A DNA stretch of 64,000 nt from Spongilla lacustris (taxonomy: Eukaryota; Porifera; Demospongiae; Spongillida; Spongillidae), in the NCBI GenBank assembly GCA_949361645.1, contig OX442418.1:12000632-12064631 (forward strand), read 5' to 3'. Below the pieces are notes generated by a model. It was given only the letters and a program-made list of their open reading frames with translations. It did no database searches and was not told where the DNA came from. This document shows, piece by piece, positions 22,307-32,753 of the stretch (position 1 is the stretch's first letter; every line of letters begins with the position of its first letter). The position numbers were made by a program, and so were the translations under genes.

Positions 22307-23027
22307 ATGGATGTGTGGATATGTGTACATGATGTGTGTAGTTTGTATGTGTATTACGTGCAAGTTTGTGGTGTGTGTTATTTGTGGTGTGTGTGTGCAT
22401 GCACACAACTCATTGTCATCTCTACCTCCTCCCCTCTCCTTCCTCCTCCCCTCCCCTTCCTCCTCAGTCTTTGCTTCTATATCTGAGCAAGAGGATCAAG
22501 ATGGAGTCTCTGATATGCCCCACCCCTCTGCCTTATGACGAGGTGTTGGACTGGATAGGCCTCCTCTTGGACACTCACTTCACACAGCTCATGCTGAACG
22601 AGGGGTCCAAGCAGCTGCTAACGCGACTTAACAGGAACGTCAGCAAGCAGGTGAGTGGTGGGCTAAGGGAGGGATGGGGAGGAGGGAAATAGTGGACGAG
22701 GAGAGGCATTAAGGGAGGGATAAGTGTGGAGAAGTAACATTGTAGCCATGGACGAGGAGAGGCATTAAGGGAGGGATAAGTGTGGAGAAGTAACATTGTA
22801 GCCATGGAGATCACTCCATGGCTACAATGCTCCTTCCCAATATTACAGCAAACAAAGGAAACATATCACCTTGCCACATACTACACCTCACCACACCACA
22901 CCAGGTGTCATTTCTGTCCAAGCTGTCCGTGTTGCACGGAGCGAAACAAGCAGCCGCAAACAACGCAGCAGGAATCAAGATGGCGGACTGGTTGTACAAA
23001 GTGGATAAACTAGAAATTTGCATATGA
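15337..23027 (+). CDS. NOL11: Nucleolar protein 11 homologue (SSU processome t-UTP/UTP-A component), complete
   Basis: Exons: 15337-15456, 15541-15696, 16172-16320, 16387-16534, 16677-16724, 18585-18627, 19130-19344, 19627-19794, 20824-20907, 21187-21344, 21412-21457, 21513-21595, 21677-21743, 22144-22248, 22468-22650, 22905-23027 (TGA). Total 1896 nt, 631 residues; human NOL11 has 719. The N-terminal half reads as a beta-propeller with blades such as TELVCWTASETGVV and SHFVVAYGNSMSIWE. The segment VYSSGGVLYMVCDAGVAICS matches the NOL11 WYYGEHLFMLHGKSL region. The C-terminal helical half ends in LDWIGLLLDTHFT and LYKVDKLEI, matching the human MDWICLLLDANFT and YSIEVLELF. NOL11 binds UTP4 and promotes Pol I transcription and 18S rRNA maturation. 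The donor of exon 13 is uncertain: GTTATG at 21744 keeps phase, while the better GTATCC at 21731 does not. Confidence 0.9.
15961..16160. repeat. Pyrimidine-rich tract in NOL11 intron 2
   Basis: Repeated CCCTTCACTCCTCCCCTTCC-type units directly upstream of the acceptor of NOL11 exon 3. It probably serves as an extended polypyrimidine tract. Confidence 0.75.
16815..16950. repeat. Dispersed repeat with GGCAACTTGTCT core (copy 2)
   Basis: TTCTGGGCAACTTGTCTAAT, then TGGTCAAATGGTTTTGAGGA and an AATTGGTGAACCAATTTG palindrome, resemble the sequence at 11970-12110. A further partial relative lies at about 17540-17650. All are intronic. Confidence 0.55.
17676..18447. mobile_element. Long foldback element in NOL11 intron 5
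   Basis: The first bases CATCACACTTGGACCTATAA and the following TTTCTACTGTAATTTTGTTC return inverted at the far end (18400-18447). Further inward, TTGTTGTGACCCT near 17870 pairs with AGGGTCACAACAA near 18298, and TTTGGCCACTTTT pairs with a degenerate partner near 18220. Arms are roughly 300 bp with indels around a short centre. No coding capacity. It fills much of the 1.86-kb intron. Confidence 0.8.
18697..18955. repeat. Minisatellite in NOL11 intron 6
   Basis: About ten copies of GGTGTACAGCTGT followed by either GTGTGAGGGCTAT or a short GTAT/GCTAT linker, giving units of 18-36 bp. Confidence 0.9.
19880..20817. repeat. CCCT microsatellite, about 0.75 kb perfect core, in NOL11 intron 8
   Basis: A CT-rich lead-in (19880-20085) passes into an uninterrupted (CCCT)n run from about 20086 to 20816. 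The run stops directly at the splice acceptor GTGAAG of exon 9 (20824). Its period of four keeps all frames open, so it produces long Pro-Ser-Leu and Gly-Arg-Glu reading frames that are not genes. Confidence 0.97.
21727..21835. repeat. Three tandem copies of a NOL11 exon-end segment
   Basis: The sequence TATCCTTACATGGTTATGTT with its following G-rich spacer, which spans the likely 3' end of NOL11 exon 13, is followed by two further copies (from about 21769 and 21807) reading TATCCTTATATGGTTATAT. The unit is about 40 bp. Confidence 0.8.
22248..22303. repeat. GT microsatellite in NOL11 intron 14
   Basis: About 27 GT dinucleotides start directly at the splice donor of exon 14, so the donor itself is the first repeat of the run. 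Confidence 0.95.
22692..22806. repeat. 57-bp tandem duplication in NOL11 intron 15
   Basis: Two copies of a 57-bp unit beginning TGGACGAGGAGAGGCATTAA and ending with ACATTGTAGCCA. They are followed by the inverted tail CCATGGCTACAATG, so the end can form a hairpin. Confidence 0.9.
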
Positions 23028-23154
23028 ATGTGTTATATATATATATAACCTTTGTGCAGGCAATGTGCTTAGAAATAGGGCAGTCTATTGTGTAAAATAT
23101 GTATCATGTCATTTCATCTGTGTCTTGCATTTCAATCTTCATGACTCTCTCTCT

Positions 23155-25074
23155 TCACCCCAACACTATCTTGTACATTTCGGTCGTCGCTGCGTGTGGG
23201 GACTTCAACCTCAGTAGTGCCACGTCGCCATGGTGATGCACGTCCTCCACCGCCCCGCTGAGCTGGGACAGTATGGTGGCCAGCTCCAGAGGTCCCCTTA
23301 GCACGGCCAACGTTCCCCTCAGTTCTACAAACCCCACTTCCTGTCCGTAGATGGAGGTGAGGAACGGTCTACCCCCCAGCACCGTGCCCCTCAGGTGGGC
23401 GTGGTCGCCTTTCACTTTCAGCTCCACTGCATCCTCCTCGCTTGTTGCCGTGGTGACTGTCACGCCCACTCCGACCTTGGAAGCCACGGTCGTTGCGTTG
23501 ACGAGGTTTGCACCCTGTGGTGCAAGGTACTCTGACAGTATTGCCGCCCGAAGCAGCTCCTCGTATGGCTTCACCGTGGGCCCAGACAGCGTGAGGGTAA
23601 TGTCTGCTGTCTTCTGGTCCAGGTTGAGCGCCATGCGACCTAGCTGCTTGCCCAGTTCCAACCAAGGCTTGCCCACCAGCGTAAATGCATTGGCCAGGTA
23701 AGTGGCATTGACCTGCCCACAAGGAAAAATGAAGGTAATCAACGGTTATTTAGAGGGAAGTAATTTTTTTTTAAAATACACACCACTCGCATTTTTGACC
23801 AATGGTCAGTAGATGTTTGGACTCACATTAAGTGTACTTGAAAATGAAAGTGACCACATCCCTCCAGCTCCCTCTCCTCCCCTTCCCTTCCCCAGCCCCT
23901 CCTCCCCTCCCCTCCCCAGCCAAACCCATTCACACTCACAATGCCCATAAGGGGTTTCCCCTTAGCCGCGTCAACAAAGGCCTGGGCCACCTCCTGTGCC
24001 ACCTTCACTTGAGCCTCCACCGTGCTGGCCCCCAGGTGGGGGGTCACCAGGACCTTGTCATGGTTCACCAGGCGACGGTCCGTGGGGGGCTCCTCCATGA
24101 AGACGTCGAGTGCGGCCCCCGCACACAGCCCCCTGTTGAGGGCATCCAGGAGGTCTGCCTCCTCTATGATGCCCCCCCGGGCCACGTTGACGATCCTCAT
24201 GGAGGGCTTGCACTTGGGGAAGACAGTCTTGTTGACAAGTCCTTGTTTAGTAAGAAGAGGGGGAGAAAGGGAGGGAGGGAGGGATAGTGGAAGAGTGGGA
24301 GGAGGGTGGAAAAGGGGGTGGAGTGGTGTAGTGGAAGAGGGGAATAGAGCAAGGCAGGTGGGAGAAAATGAGTTGAACACACAAAGAAAAAGTGTTCAAG
24401 ATAAAAGCACCTTGAGTGGCGGGCATGAGTGGTGTGTGGACTGTTATGAAGTCCACAATGGGCCACAGCTGCTCCAGCTCCATGAACTCTATGCCAAACT
24501 TGCCAGCGAAGGCAGCTGGAACGAGTGGGTCATACCCGACCGTCTATAGCAACAAAACAATATCCATTGCCAAAATTATTATGGAAAGCAAGTTTTTTTT
24601 TTTTGTCTGCAAGCTAAACAACGTTAACAAAAAACAATGCACATCCCTCTCTCATTTTATACAGTCACAATAAATGACGTAATAAAACGTAATGCATTGT
24701 ATTTGTACCTTCATTCCGAAAGCCTGCATGCGCGTTGCTACTTCCCGCCCGATGCGGCCCAATCCGATGATGCCCAACACCTTTCCGTGCAGCTCAACTC
24801 CCATCAGCTGCAGGATAAGAACGTATAGGGGCCGGGGCTATAGTACTGGTGGCCGCGGGCAGAGGGCGGGCTGTTACCTTGTTTCGTTCCCATTTTCCCG
24901 CCTTCATTGAGGAGTGCCCTTGAGCCGTGTTCCTGCATGGAGCGGGAAAGGTAAAACTGCGAAGAGAGCACACGCAAAAAAAAAACATACCTTGCCAGTG
25001 CACATATCATACCGCAGGTGTGTTCTGCGGCACTGATAGTGTTGCCGTTAGGAGTGCTGCACAGGCGCACACGC

Positions 25075-25142
<68 letters not shown>

Positions 25143-25990
25143 CACACACGTTGTTCACTTCCCGCCACCACTACCACCAACTGCGGTCACTCACTTCAGC
25201 ACAATCACCCCCTGTGCGGTGGCCGCATCGGTGTCGATGTTATCGACGCCCGTCCCTGCTCGGCCTATCAGCTTGAGGTTGGTCCCCGCCCGTATAACAT
25301 CTCCGGTTACTTTAGTTGCGGAGCGCACGATCAAACCGTCGTAGTCCTGCGGGACAGTGCGGCACGGACACAGAGTTGTGGTTACACGCGACAGAGATAA
25401 TGCATAGTGTCTGGGCACAAATGCGCCACATTGCAGGGGGTGTCAAACCATAGTACAATGAGGTGTGCAATGTTACTTAAGGTTTTCGCGGAAGTGACAA
25501 AAAGGGGGCCGCGTAGTCGTTCCCCTAGCACACAATTGTGCGACCTAGCTGGCCTGACCGCATAACAGAAGAGTTTGACAGTGACACCATAGAAATAGTA
25601 TCTATTGTACTGGCACCTTATAACATGTACAATGTATCATCCACATCCTAAACCACAGGAAATAATCATACCTAATTACGCGCGCGGTGCGTGCAGAACA
25701 TGTGCACATCATGTTTCTACGACGCATGTTGATGCGTTACATTCCACTTTTCCAACACACCCTCCTTTCAAACTGTACGCGCCACAGTAAGTAATTAAAA
25801 AAAACACGAACGACTATATCGCACAAGTGGTGTTAAATCAGCTCACAGTACGTACCTTGACTGCGGCAATGAGTTCTTCTTTAGTGAAGTTCGTTTTGTA
25901 ATCAACATGAATTCCGCTTTGCTCCAATATTTGCCGACAGGACTCGTCTACACTATCGGAGATGAGTACTTTCTGCAGCTTTATCGCCAT
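23155..25990 (-). CDS. PHGDH: D-3-phosphoglycerate dehydrogenase, complete, 8 exons
   Basis: Exons in transcript order: 25990-25856, 25346-25195, 25056-24991, 24932-24878, 24807-24709, 24543-24411, 24241-23940, 23712-23155. Total 1500 nt, 499 residues (human 533). It oxidises 3-phosphoglycerate to 3-phosphohydroxypyruvate with NAD+, the first committed step of serine synthesis in the cytosol. Visible landmarks are [11 protein letters not shown] and [11 protein letters not shown] in the substrate-binding part, the Rossmann motif [16 protein letters not shown] with GYDP following, [11 protein letters not shown] (active-site Arg), DVFMEEPP and TPHLGAST (catalytic His). The C-terminal exon holds the allosteric substrate-binding and ACT-type regions, both shorter and more diverged than in vertebrates. 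The start ATG at 25990 is followed by the typical [12 protein letters not shown]. The gene is convergent with NOL11; the stops are 127 bp apart. Confidence 0.97.
25069..25142. repeat. CA microsatellite in PHGDH intron 2
   Basis: A CA run, first interrupted by CG (CACACGCACACG) and then perfect. It lies between PHGDH exons 2 and 3. Confidence 0.95.
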
Positions 25991-26755
25991 TACTAAAATC
26001 TAAAAACGGCACAATGGGTTCGGTTGACCTCCTAATATACCGTATGTATTCTGCCGTGGGATCCTATATATGCGTCAAGAACAAAGGATTTTATTCTATA
26101 GGCGGTTTGCGCAGGCGCCCTAGAGGGTGCGGCCAAATTCGACGCCACGCGTATCACTGTTATGTACTATGTGGTAGAAATGGGACTGGTAGGTAAAACT
26201 GGGCTTAAGTTCTTATTCCTCTTGGGGAACGAGTGTTCCCCAACTGACCCCAAGTGTAACGCACTTTGCTGGCCTCTAATTCTCACAAGATATAATCACT
26301 ACAAACAAGACATTCACTGTGTGGCATTATTGTTTTATTATCCCAACATCCGCCTGTACTTAACGCATAGTGCTCCATACATTTTATGTTATACACGTTA
26401 GACCCCTTTCTGGTTTCGAGGTGGACGCGCCCCACAACATTCCCCCGCCCCGCCTCCCTCCCCAACACACTTATAATCAGATAACCGCAATGTATGGGCG
26501 GTTCTTGCGGTTCAGTTGTTTGATATAATTTAATTTTCTCTCAGTCTGAACTCTGATTAAAAAAAAAAATAGAGGAACAATGCATGCGGCCATGAAAAAC
26601 ATGGTCCCGCGTGATTCTATATTGCGAATAACTTTTAATGCACAAGCGAGTATTGAATGAGCATATCATTGGACATGTTATACCCGAATTATTCAACGAC
26701 AACAACAAAGCAACGAATTGCAAATATCAAACCTATACTATCAAGATGAATAGAT
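25991..26755. other. PHGDH upstream region
   Basis: No coding exon recognised. The PHGDH promoter should be in the first few hundred bases. A CTTGGGGAACGAGTGTTCCCCAA hairpin lies at 26221-26243, resembling the GGGGAACG hairpins at both ends of the element at 49092-50216. Confidence 0.4.
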
Positions 26756-27180
26756 GCGGGTTATAATATATTTTTAAAAGCAATTCTGGGCTGAGCCTCT
26801 TGGGCTGGTGTGACAACATCAAATGATACCCTAGCCCTGCCCTCAGTGATAAAACAGTATGTTTGTGGCGGTATACAGAAGGTTTCTTCCACTTTTCACT
26901 TAATATGCATGCAATGCAGCCATTAAATTTAATTCGTTTAAGGAGATGTTCGGCTTCATGACGGTGTATAACAAACAGTCCATCCACGGATAGAACCATT
27001 GGTGTAAATGTCTCTCTTCGATCTTCCACTGCCTGCGTGTAAATTTGCGTACTTCAGATTCAAGTACATGCATGCAGTTTCCGCGTGGTGTCCACTTACT
27101 ATGAGATGGGCATCTGTATCAGTAATAATATCAAATTGTGCCTCCAGTTGTGGTTGCCAAGCACCACGCACACCTCGGCC
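26756..27180 (-). pseudogene. Degenerate retroelement-type ORF fragment
   Basis: Two minus-strand open pieces overlap in different frames. One reads GAWQPQLEAQFDIITDTDAH. The other reads RRETFTPMVLSVDGLF, then EAEHLLKRI and LSEKWKKP. This resembles the C-terminal segment found downstream of reverse transcriptase in many invertebrate LINEs, where an FD-x-RV-x-DTD motif and a later F-x-P-x-V-x-SxDG-L motif occur in this order. The match is from memory of family motifs, with a frameshift between the pieces. Confidence 0.45.
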
Positions 27181-27644
27181 AAGTCTTGTAAGCCTGGGTC
27201 ACCCGATTACACTGACATCTGCCTCTTATTTTAATATAATGAATGAGACAGTCATCAAGTATCAAAAGCTTCATTTCGAGTGCTAAAATTAAAAAGCCGT
27301 GGCAACACTAATTGTACAGAGAGCAGCGCAGTGTCCATACACACATCAGCCGGTTTATATACCGCAAATGGATCGCAAATGAGGCGGTACCATCGCTGAG
27401 CCCATAAAAAAAAATGGTTCCTGTTTTGAAATCTTGCGAAAGTTTCAATTCAGATAAAAACTTTTATTACCCGCACGCGTATAAAAAGCGGTACGCCTGT
27501 TACTTTATAAAGTTTCATATCTTTGGTGAGAATCCAGCGGCGACGAAAGGAATTAAAAAGTGTAGCCGCCATTATGAATAATTAATAATTGCAAATAAGC
27601 GGTACGGCACAATCGTAAAGCCCTCATCTCCATCTTTCTGATAT

Positions 27645-27789
27645 GAAACACAACACTGAACTTGAAGCCATTTTCTTATGAAACACAACACTGAAACATC
27701 AACTTCAACTTGAAGCCATTTTCTTATGAAACACAACACCGACTGAAACATCAACTTCAACTTGAAGCCATTTTCTTATGAAACACAAA
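27645..27789. repeat. Minisatellite, three copies of about 45-48 bp
   Basis: Units contain CTTGAAGCCATTTTCTTATG, AAACACAACAC and ACATCAACTTCAA. One copy carries a short insertion (CGACTG). Confidence 0.9.
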
Positions 27790-29220
27790 TCATGTGGAGA
27801 GAGCAGCATGTGAAGTAGCAACTGTAAGCTATCACTCATGCATGTGTTTATACCTGATATGAATATAATTGATAAGTTCATGAATAACTAATATACTGTA
27901 CAAAAAGTGGAGCCGCCATGGTTCCGTCGCCGCTGCTGACAGAGGTGCGGGTGGACTGTAAGCAATCGCGAATATTTGTGGAGCCAATTTCTCAATCAGT
28001 GGATGAGAGGCACAGGACCAAACCCCTATTTTGCCGAACTCCATGCACGGGTGGGAAATCACCATCTCGATCTCGGTGTCCCGTAATGCTGGCTTTAGTC
28101 AAGTACCAAACAGATATTAACCAAGAGCCAAATGACTCGACACCAGGCCCATTAATAGAAATAGAACTGTACAAAAGAATTGTTTCTTTTTACAGGTTGA
28201 AATGGAACGATCTCACTTGAACTGTCGGATAAACGTGTCTGCTAAGTGCTAAGCTAATCGTCGTATAAAAAAAAAAAAAGCAAATCAGTCATAGTTATCC
28301 AGCTGATTGGTAAAATTAGGTTCCCCGCTGGTAAAAACATAAACACGATACCTTTAAAAAAAAAAAGAAAATCAGTCTTAGCGTTGCCAGAGATAATACT
28401 CTGGCGTTGCTCTTTGCAAGGTTCAAATTCGAAATTGATTATACACATCAGTACCGGTAAACATGCCTATTTTGAAAGGCTGGCGTCCTCGTTGGATTAA
28501 TCTTGTGCTGAGAGAAAACTGTACCCAAGCCCAAATACATCACAATGACGTTTTGGGGTTTGGGTACGAGACAAGTTCAAGATGGAGACAGTGGAGTCAA
28601 AAAGCAGGTAAAGGGGAGGGGGGGGGGAGAAATATAAGTTTATTATTATAGATAGGACTTTTATCACAAGTGTGGTTACACGAGACTACATCTAGTATTC
28701 TACGTGTTTGTCAACCTCGAGTAGTAGTACTTATGATGTTGGCTTTCTTATATGGAAACGATAATTTTTCTACTCGAACAGATCGTCTGTCTTTGTCCGT
28801 TACTGCACACTGTCACTTCGTTGTCCAAATTGTGCTCCATGCTGGTAAAATCTAATTAAGCGTTAAACTAAAATTATATGTCGCGTTACTGTTGGCTGTT
28901 TCGCAGCGGGGTGATTAATATTTATCTATTGCTAGCACAAATCCCTATTCACTCAGATACACATTCAGTACAACCAAACTACTTCCACACGCACTCTCCA
29001 ATCTCACGTGATCCTCGACACCCCCTCCCTGGTTGACACTGTCAAGGCATTGGGTGACTGCAGAATGGAGCAAATGTGTTTCCACTGCATGCCTTGTTGA
29101 GCCATGTACAGGAAGGGTAGGGGTCTAAGTAAGTACAAAGTAACGGTTCTGCCGATTCCTTAAACCTGCTAGGCCGATGGATGACGTCGACCCTGCCACT
29201 TCCGCTTCTTGTAGTCTTCA
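27790..29220. other. Region without recognised genes
   Basis: Open frames at 27918-28220 (100 residues) and 28463-28651 (62 residues) are present on the plus strand but match nothing I recognise. The second could be a first exon: its frame runs from ATG into a plausible donor AG|GTAAAG at about 28606. Two poly-A stretches at 28266-28279 and 28354-28364 are each followed by AAATCAGTC, suggesting a duplicated or retroposed short segment. Confidence 0.3.
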
Positions 29221-29229
29221 CAGTAGGAC

Positions 29230-30345
29230 TAGCCTGAGGTTCCAGTTTGCTTACTGTCCGAGGGACTGACTTCAACTGACGTATCTCGGTTTTGTTCCTT
29301 ATCTACTTCTGGTGGATAGGAGTTCACTTCCTCAATCCTGGCTAGGGCACGATGAGGTCTGGATTCGATCCGTAGCTCCTCCTGGCTCAGATGGTGACCT
29401 CTGTATTGGCTCCACATAGGACTCTGAGGTTGGCTCTGTTTCCAGTTCCAAATCCATTGAACGGTTCTTTAAGGCTTTCAAAATTTGTTCCGATGTAACA
29501 GCTGGCCACTAATTTCCAACCAACCTATCAGAGAGTTGACCTAAATACCGGTATATCCTCGCATTCTTTTTAGCTCTAAGGTCCTGGACCAGTACTGGAT
29601 CTCCCATGTTCAGAGGCTCTAGTGTTTTACTCTTTCCTTTAGCTTGGACTTGGCTCTCTGTCTTTCCAACTTCTTTTTGTTTGCACTGTGGCTGGATCCA
29701 GTTTCCATGCACTCGCCGGAACCTCTCCTTGGGTTCGTCGAGCAAACAGTCGTTGACATGGGGTGGAGTCCAGTTACACAGTAGGGGTATTGCACCATTA
29801 TAGAAGAGCCATGTATGGGTCTGAACTTTGCTTGAACAACCTCTTCACAATCTTAACGGCAGATTCTACCTTCCCATTATGATAAGGAGAGGAGACTGTG
29901 TGAGCAAAATCCCATGCCCTTGAGAATGCTCAGAATTCCTGTGGCATAAAAACTGAGGACTGCCGTCTGTGTGCACCACCACCGGAACGCAATGTCTAGC
30001 AAATTGTTGTTTAATGGCGTTGATAACCACAGTTGTGCTGCAGTTCTGACACCCCGATAAATTCGGTCAGCTAATCCAGACATATGTAATCCATAGTCAG
30101 GATCCAACTTTCCCTTTGCACTGGCACAAATCAATCTCCACTTCACTCTATGGATACTTTGGGATGTTGTGGGCCAGCTGGGGCTCCTTGCTTTGTGCTG
30201 CAGCATTTTCCTCACATTGCTGGCATTCTGACGTGATTCGCTTGATGTCCTCAGACATGTTAGGCCAATGGACTGCATCTGGGGCTCTTCTGAGGGTAGG
30301 CTTGCTGTCAAGGTGGCTGGAATTGAGCTGCTTCAGCATAACAAT
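29230..30345 (-). pseudogene. Ty3/Gypsy-type retrotransposon integrase remnant
   Basis: On the minus strand, in order: a zinc-binding piece (HLDSKPTLRRAPDAVHWPNM then CQQC) at 30339-30150; the integrase core with VHTDGSPQFLCH and, after a frameshift, VSSPYHNGKVESAVKIVKRL at about 29985-29800; and a C-terminal piece with LEPLNMGDPVLVQDL at 29750-29510. Several stops and frame changes show that it is dead. No LTRs or gag/pol upstream parts were found nearby. Confidence 0.85.
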
Positions 30346-30639
30346 GTTGGTACCAATACTTCACTCTCCTTAGAGACAACACCGTCTTCTGCACCACCAT
30401 ATGTATTGACCCCAGAAGTAGTAGTTTGTATGTTGCTGACACTGAAACTGATCAAGACTATATTGAAGTATTCTATTTAGCCCAGATATTGAATGATGTA
30501 ATGGTGCAGTAGTAGAACAAGTGTGTTAGGCGCTGAATAATGTAATGACCAATGGACCCATTGCACGAAAGATCAGAACTACGATAAACGTCATGTCCGG
30601 AGTAAAAACCTCAGCGGTTGCCTAGAGACATTGCATCAC

Positions 30640-30915
30640 GTTCGCGGACCTTTGCGTAATAAAATGGCAACGCTCAGGGTCATTCCTTCCCGCTAGGACA
30701 CAATTATCCTCTGGCAGATCCAGTTCCTGGTCCAACTATGCTGCCAACAGTAAGCTTGACAGAGTCTGACACACCAGGAGCCTTTTTAAAGCCATCCAAT
30801 AAAAAAGGCTGTCAAGCTTACTGTTGGCAGCATAGTTTGATCAGGAACTGGATCTGCCAGAGGATAACTGTCAGCGCAGGAAGGAATGACTCTGAGCATT
30901 GCCATTATATTACAC
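30640..30915. mobile_element. Foldback element with about 100-bp arms
   Basis: The left arm contains CAATTATCCTCTGGCAGATC and ATGCTGCCAACAGTAAGCTT. The right arm carries both inverted: AAGCTTACTGTTGGCAGCAT and GATCTGCCAGAGGATAA. The outer ends GTAATAAAATGGCAACGCTC and its partner near 30895-30915 also pair. No coding capacity. Confidence 0.85.
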
Positions 30916-30924
30916 AGTTAAGTT

Positions 30925-31240
30925 TGGCATTTGATTGCCGGCATCATCATTACAATACTGGACTCAAGTAGGTTTCAGCACTAGGGATTCTAAGATTGCT
31001 CAAGGCATACATTTTGAGCACGTTGTCAATGAGGAGGATGGTGGTGTCAAATCACATTATGGATCCATATGCTGACAACAGTCACCTTGGAAACATGCAC
31101 ATTGTGTATGGAGCCGGCATGGATTATTTGAATCATTGATTTACTCATCTTGAGCTTGAAAAGGTCCAGTGTAGCTATCACAGCCCTCATTTCTGTACAG
31201 TTTATATTAGCCTGTGATATCACATACTTGTACTTGACCA
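30925..31240 (+). pseudogene. Degraded copy of the 3' end of the TRIM gene
   Basis: TTTTGAGCACGTTGTCAATG, ACCTTGGAAACATGCACATT and TGATTTACTCAT recur in the same order and spacing around and after the stop of the TRIM gene (33905-34090). Small indels separate the two. It is an old duplication of the TRIM 3' end without a readable coding part. Confidence 0.75.
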
Positions 31241-31770
31241 GTCAAACATGTAACACACCGTATATAGGGCACAAGAGGTCACCACACATCCAACATGAAC
31301 ATGTGTACGTGTACACACCATAATTTAGAAAGACTTCTTAAGCACAAGTCCCTCTTGTTTGAAAACATTTTACCCAATGCAAATGTATTGAAATACTTTT
31401 GAATTATGCAATATCAAACTCAAGACGCTATACCATGATAACCAGTTCATGTGCACAGTTTGAGCACACCACACATGTAGGTACCTGGGTACCCTGTAAA
31501 TGAGGGTCCTCCTTGTGGGGCACATACATTGCATAATACATGATCCCACACCTCCAAATAAGCTGCATCAGACGTGAAGATATTGAATTGACGTTTCATG
31601 TGGTGCGTATGTGTGGTTGAAAGCACCAGGTCATGCATACACGGGGCGACTTCCTGCCGACTTGTAGCATGCAACTCGAATGAATATGGGTAAAAGTATG
31701 TAGCATTGCATTCTCACTATACATACTGCTATTGAGGCATTATTAAAATAGTATCTGATGACAAATGTTT

Positions 31771-32110
31771 TGTGTAAGGGCATTTTTTTTTACGCCTTTT
31801 TATACATGACCTCAGTAAAATTTGTACTAAAAATAGCGGAAGCGGGCAGCTCTTGAGTCATCGCTGGTGGTGCGTCTTTTATAATGGTTGATGGAAAAGA
31901 TTGGGTGGTAGGTCAAGGCATACATTAATCCATTCATTAATTCCTTCTTTTTTGAGACGTGCATACCTCTTGCACATATGCTTTGACCTACCTCCCAATT
32001 TTTCCATTAACCTTTATAATAGATGCACCACCAGCGAGAGTAACTTGAGAGCTGCCGGTTTCCGCCATTTTTAACGTATAAAAAGGGGCTTCAAAAATTG
32101 CCCTTATACA
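31771..32110. mobile_element. Foldback element with about 140-bp arms
   Basis: The left arm starts GTGTAAGGGCA and includes TAGCGGAAGCGGGCAGCTCT, GGTGGTGCGTC and GGTAGGTCAAGGCATA. The right arm returns these inverted (ATGCTTTGACCTACCT, GATGCACCACCAGCGAGA, AGAGCTGCCGGTTTCCGCCA, TGCCCTTATAC). The arms are about 85-90% alike by eye. No coding capacity. Confidence 0.85.
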
Positions 32111-32752
32111 AGACTGACATACATGTATGTTCTTTGTATGGGACATCAGGTGAATAGGGAAAAGTACATGTATGAAAGAATATAAGCATGACCCTTTTCC
32201 CCATGGGGTAAGGGGAGGGGAGGTCAGATTGGTCTAGTTGATTAGGCATTGTAGTCATAAGGTACAAGTCTAGGGTTCAACCCTAGGTCAAGGAGATCTA
32301 TTTTTCTCTGACTAAAAAAATGACTTCAAAAAAGCATGCAAAGTCTTATGCCATAAGACTATAAGCCAATACATGCCTAACATATAGGTGGTCCACTTTT
32401 TTAACCTTAATGTATAATAGTCTGAAGCTTTTCCAGCCGCTTCAGTTGACTTGTCATTATTTGTATCTGCTACCAATCTTTGTTTTAAAACACACACATG
32501 CACAGCCAGTGTACGCAAACGGAAGTAACAGTAATAGTGCTGCAAACAAGGATTAATTAAGGATGTGAAATAAATGGAGTAAGTTTTGAACATTAGCAAA
32601 TATTCATTTTAATCCTTAAAATAAATTCTATAATGTACACCAACAACCCGGCTTCTTTAATGATGCCTTGATCTTGAGGTGATAGGTTTAATATTAAATA
32701 TTAATTGATTGCCAAGGTGGTGGGGTTTATATTTGATGTATCACCTCCTACA
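32111..32752. other. Region upstream of the TRIM exon
   Basis: No coding exon recognised. A first exon of the TRIM gene carrying its ATG may lie here or further left, because the TRIM frame has no upstream ATG and begins after an acceptor-like CTACAG. Confidence 0.35.
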
Positions 32753-32753
32753 G

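Noticed and set aside
23351..23722. Frames of 116-117 codons overlapping PHGDH exon 8
   Set aside because: Shadow frames of a long coding exon without family similarity of their own.
27918..28220. 100-codon frame starting MVPSPLLTEVRVD
   Set aside because: No recognised motif, no convincing splice context and no neighbour supporting a gene, so left as an open frame.
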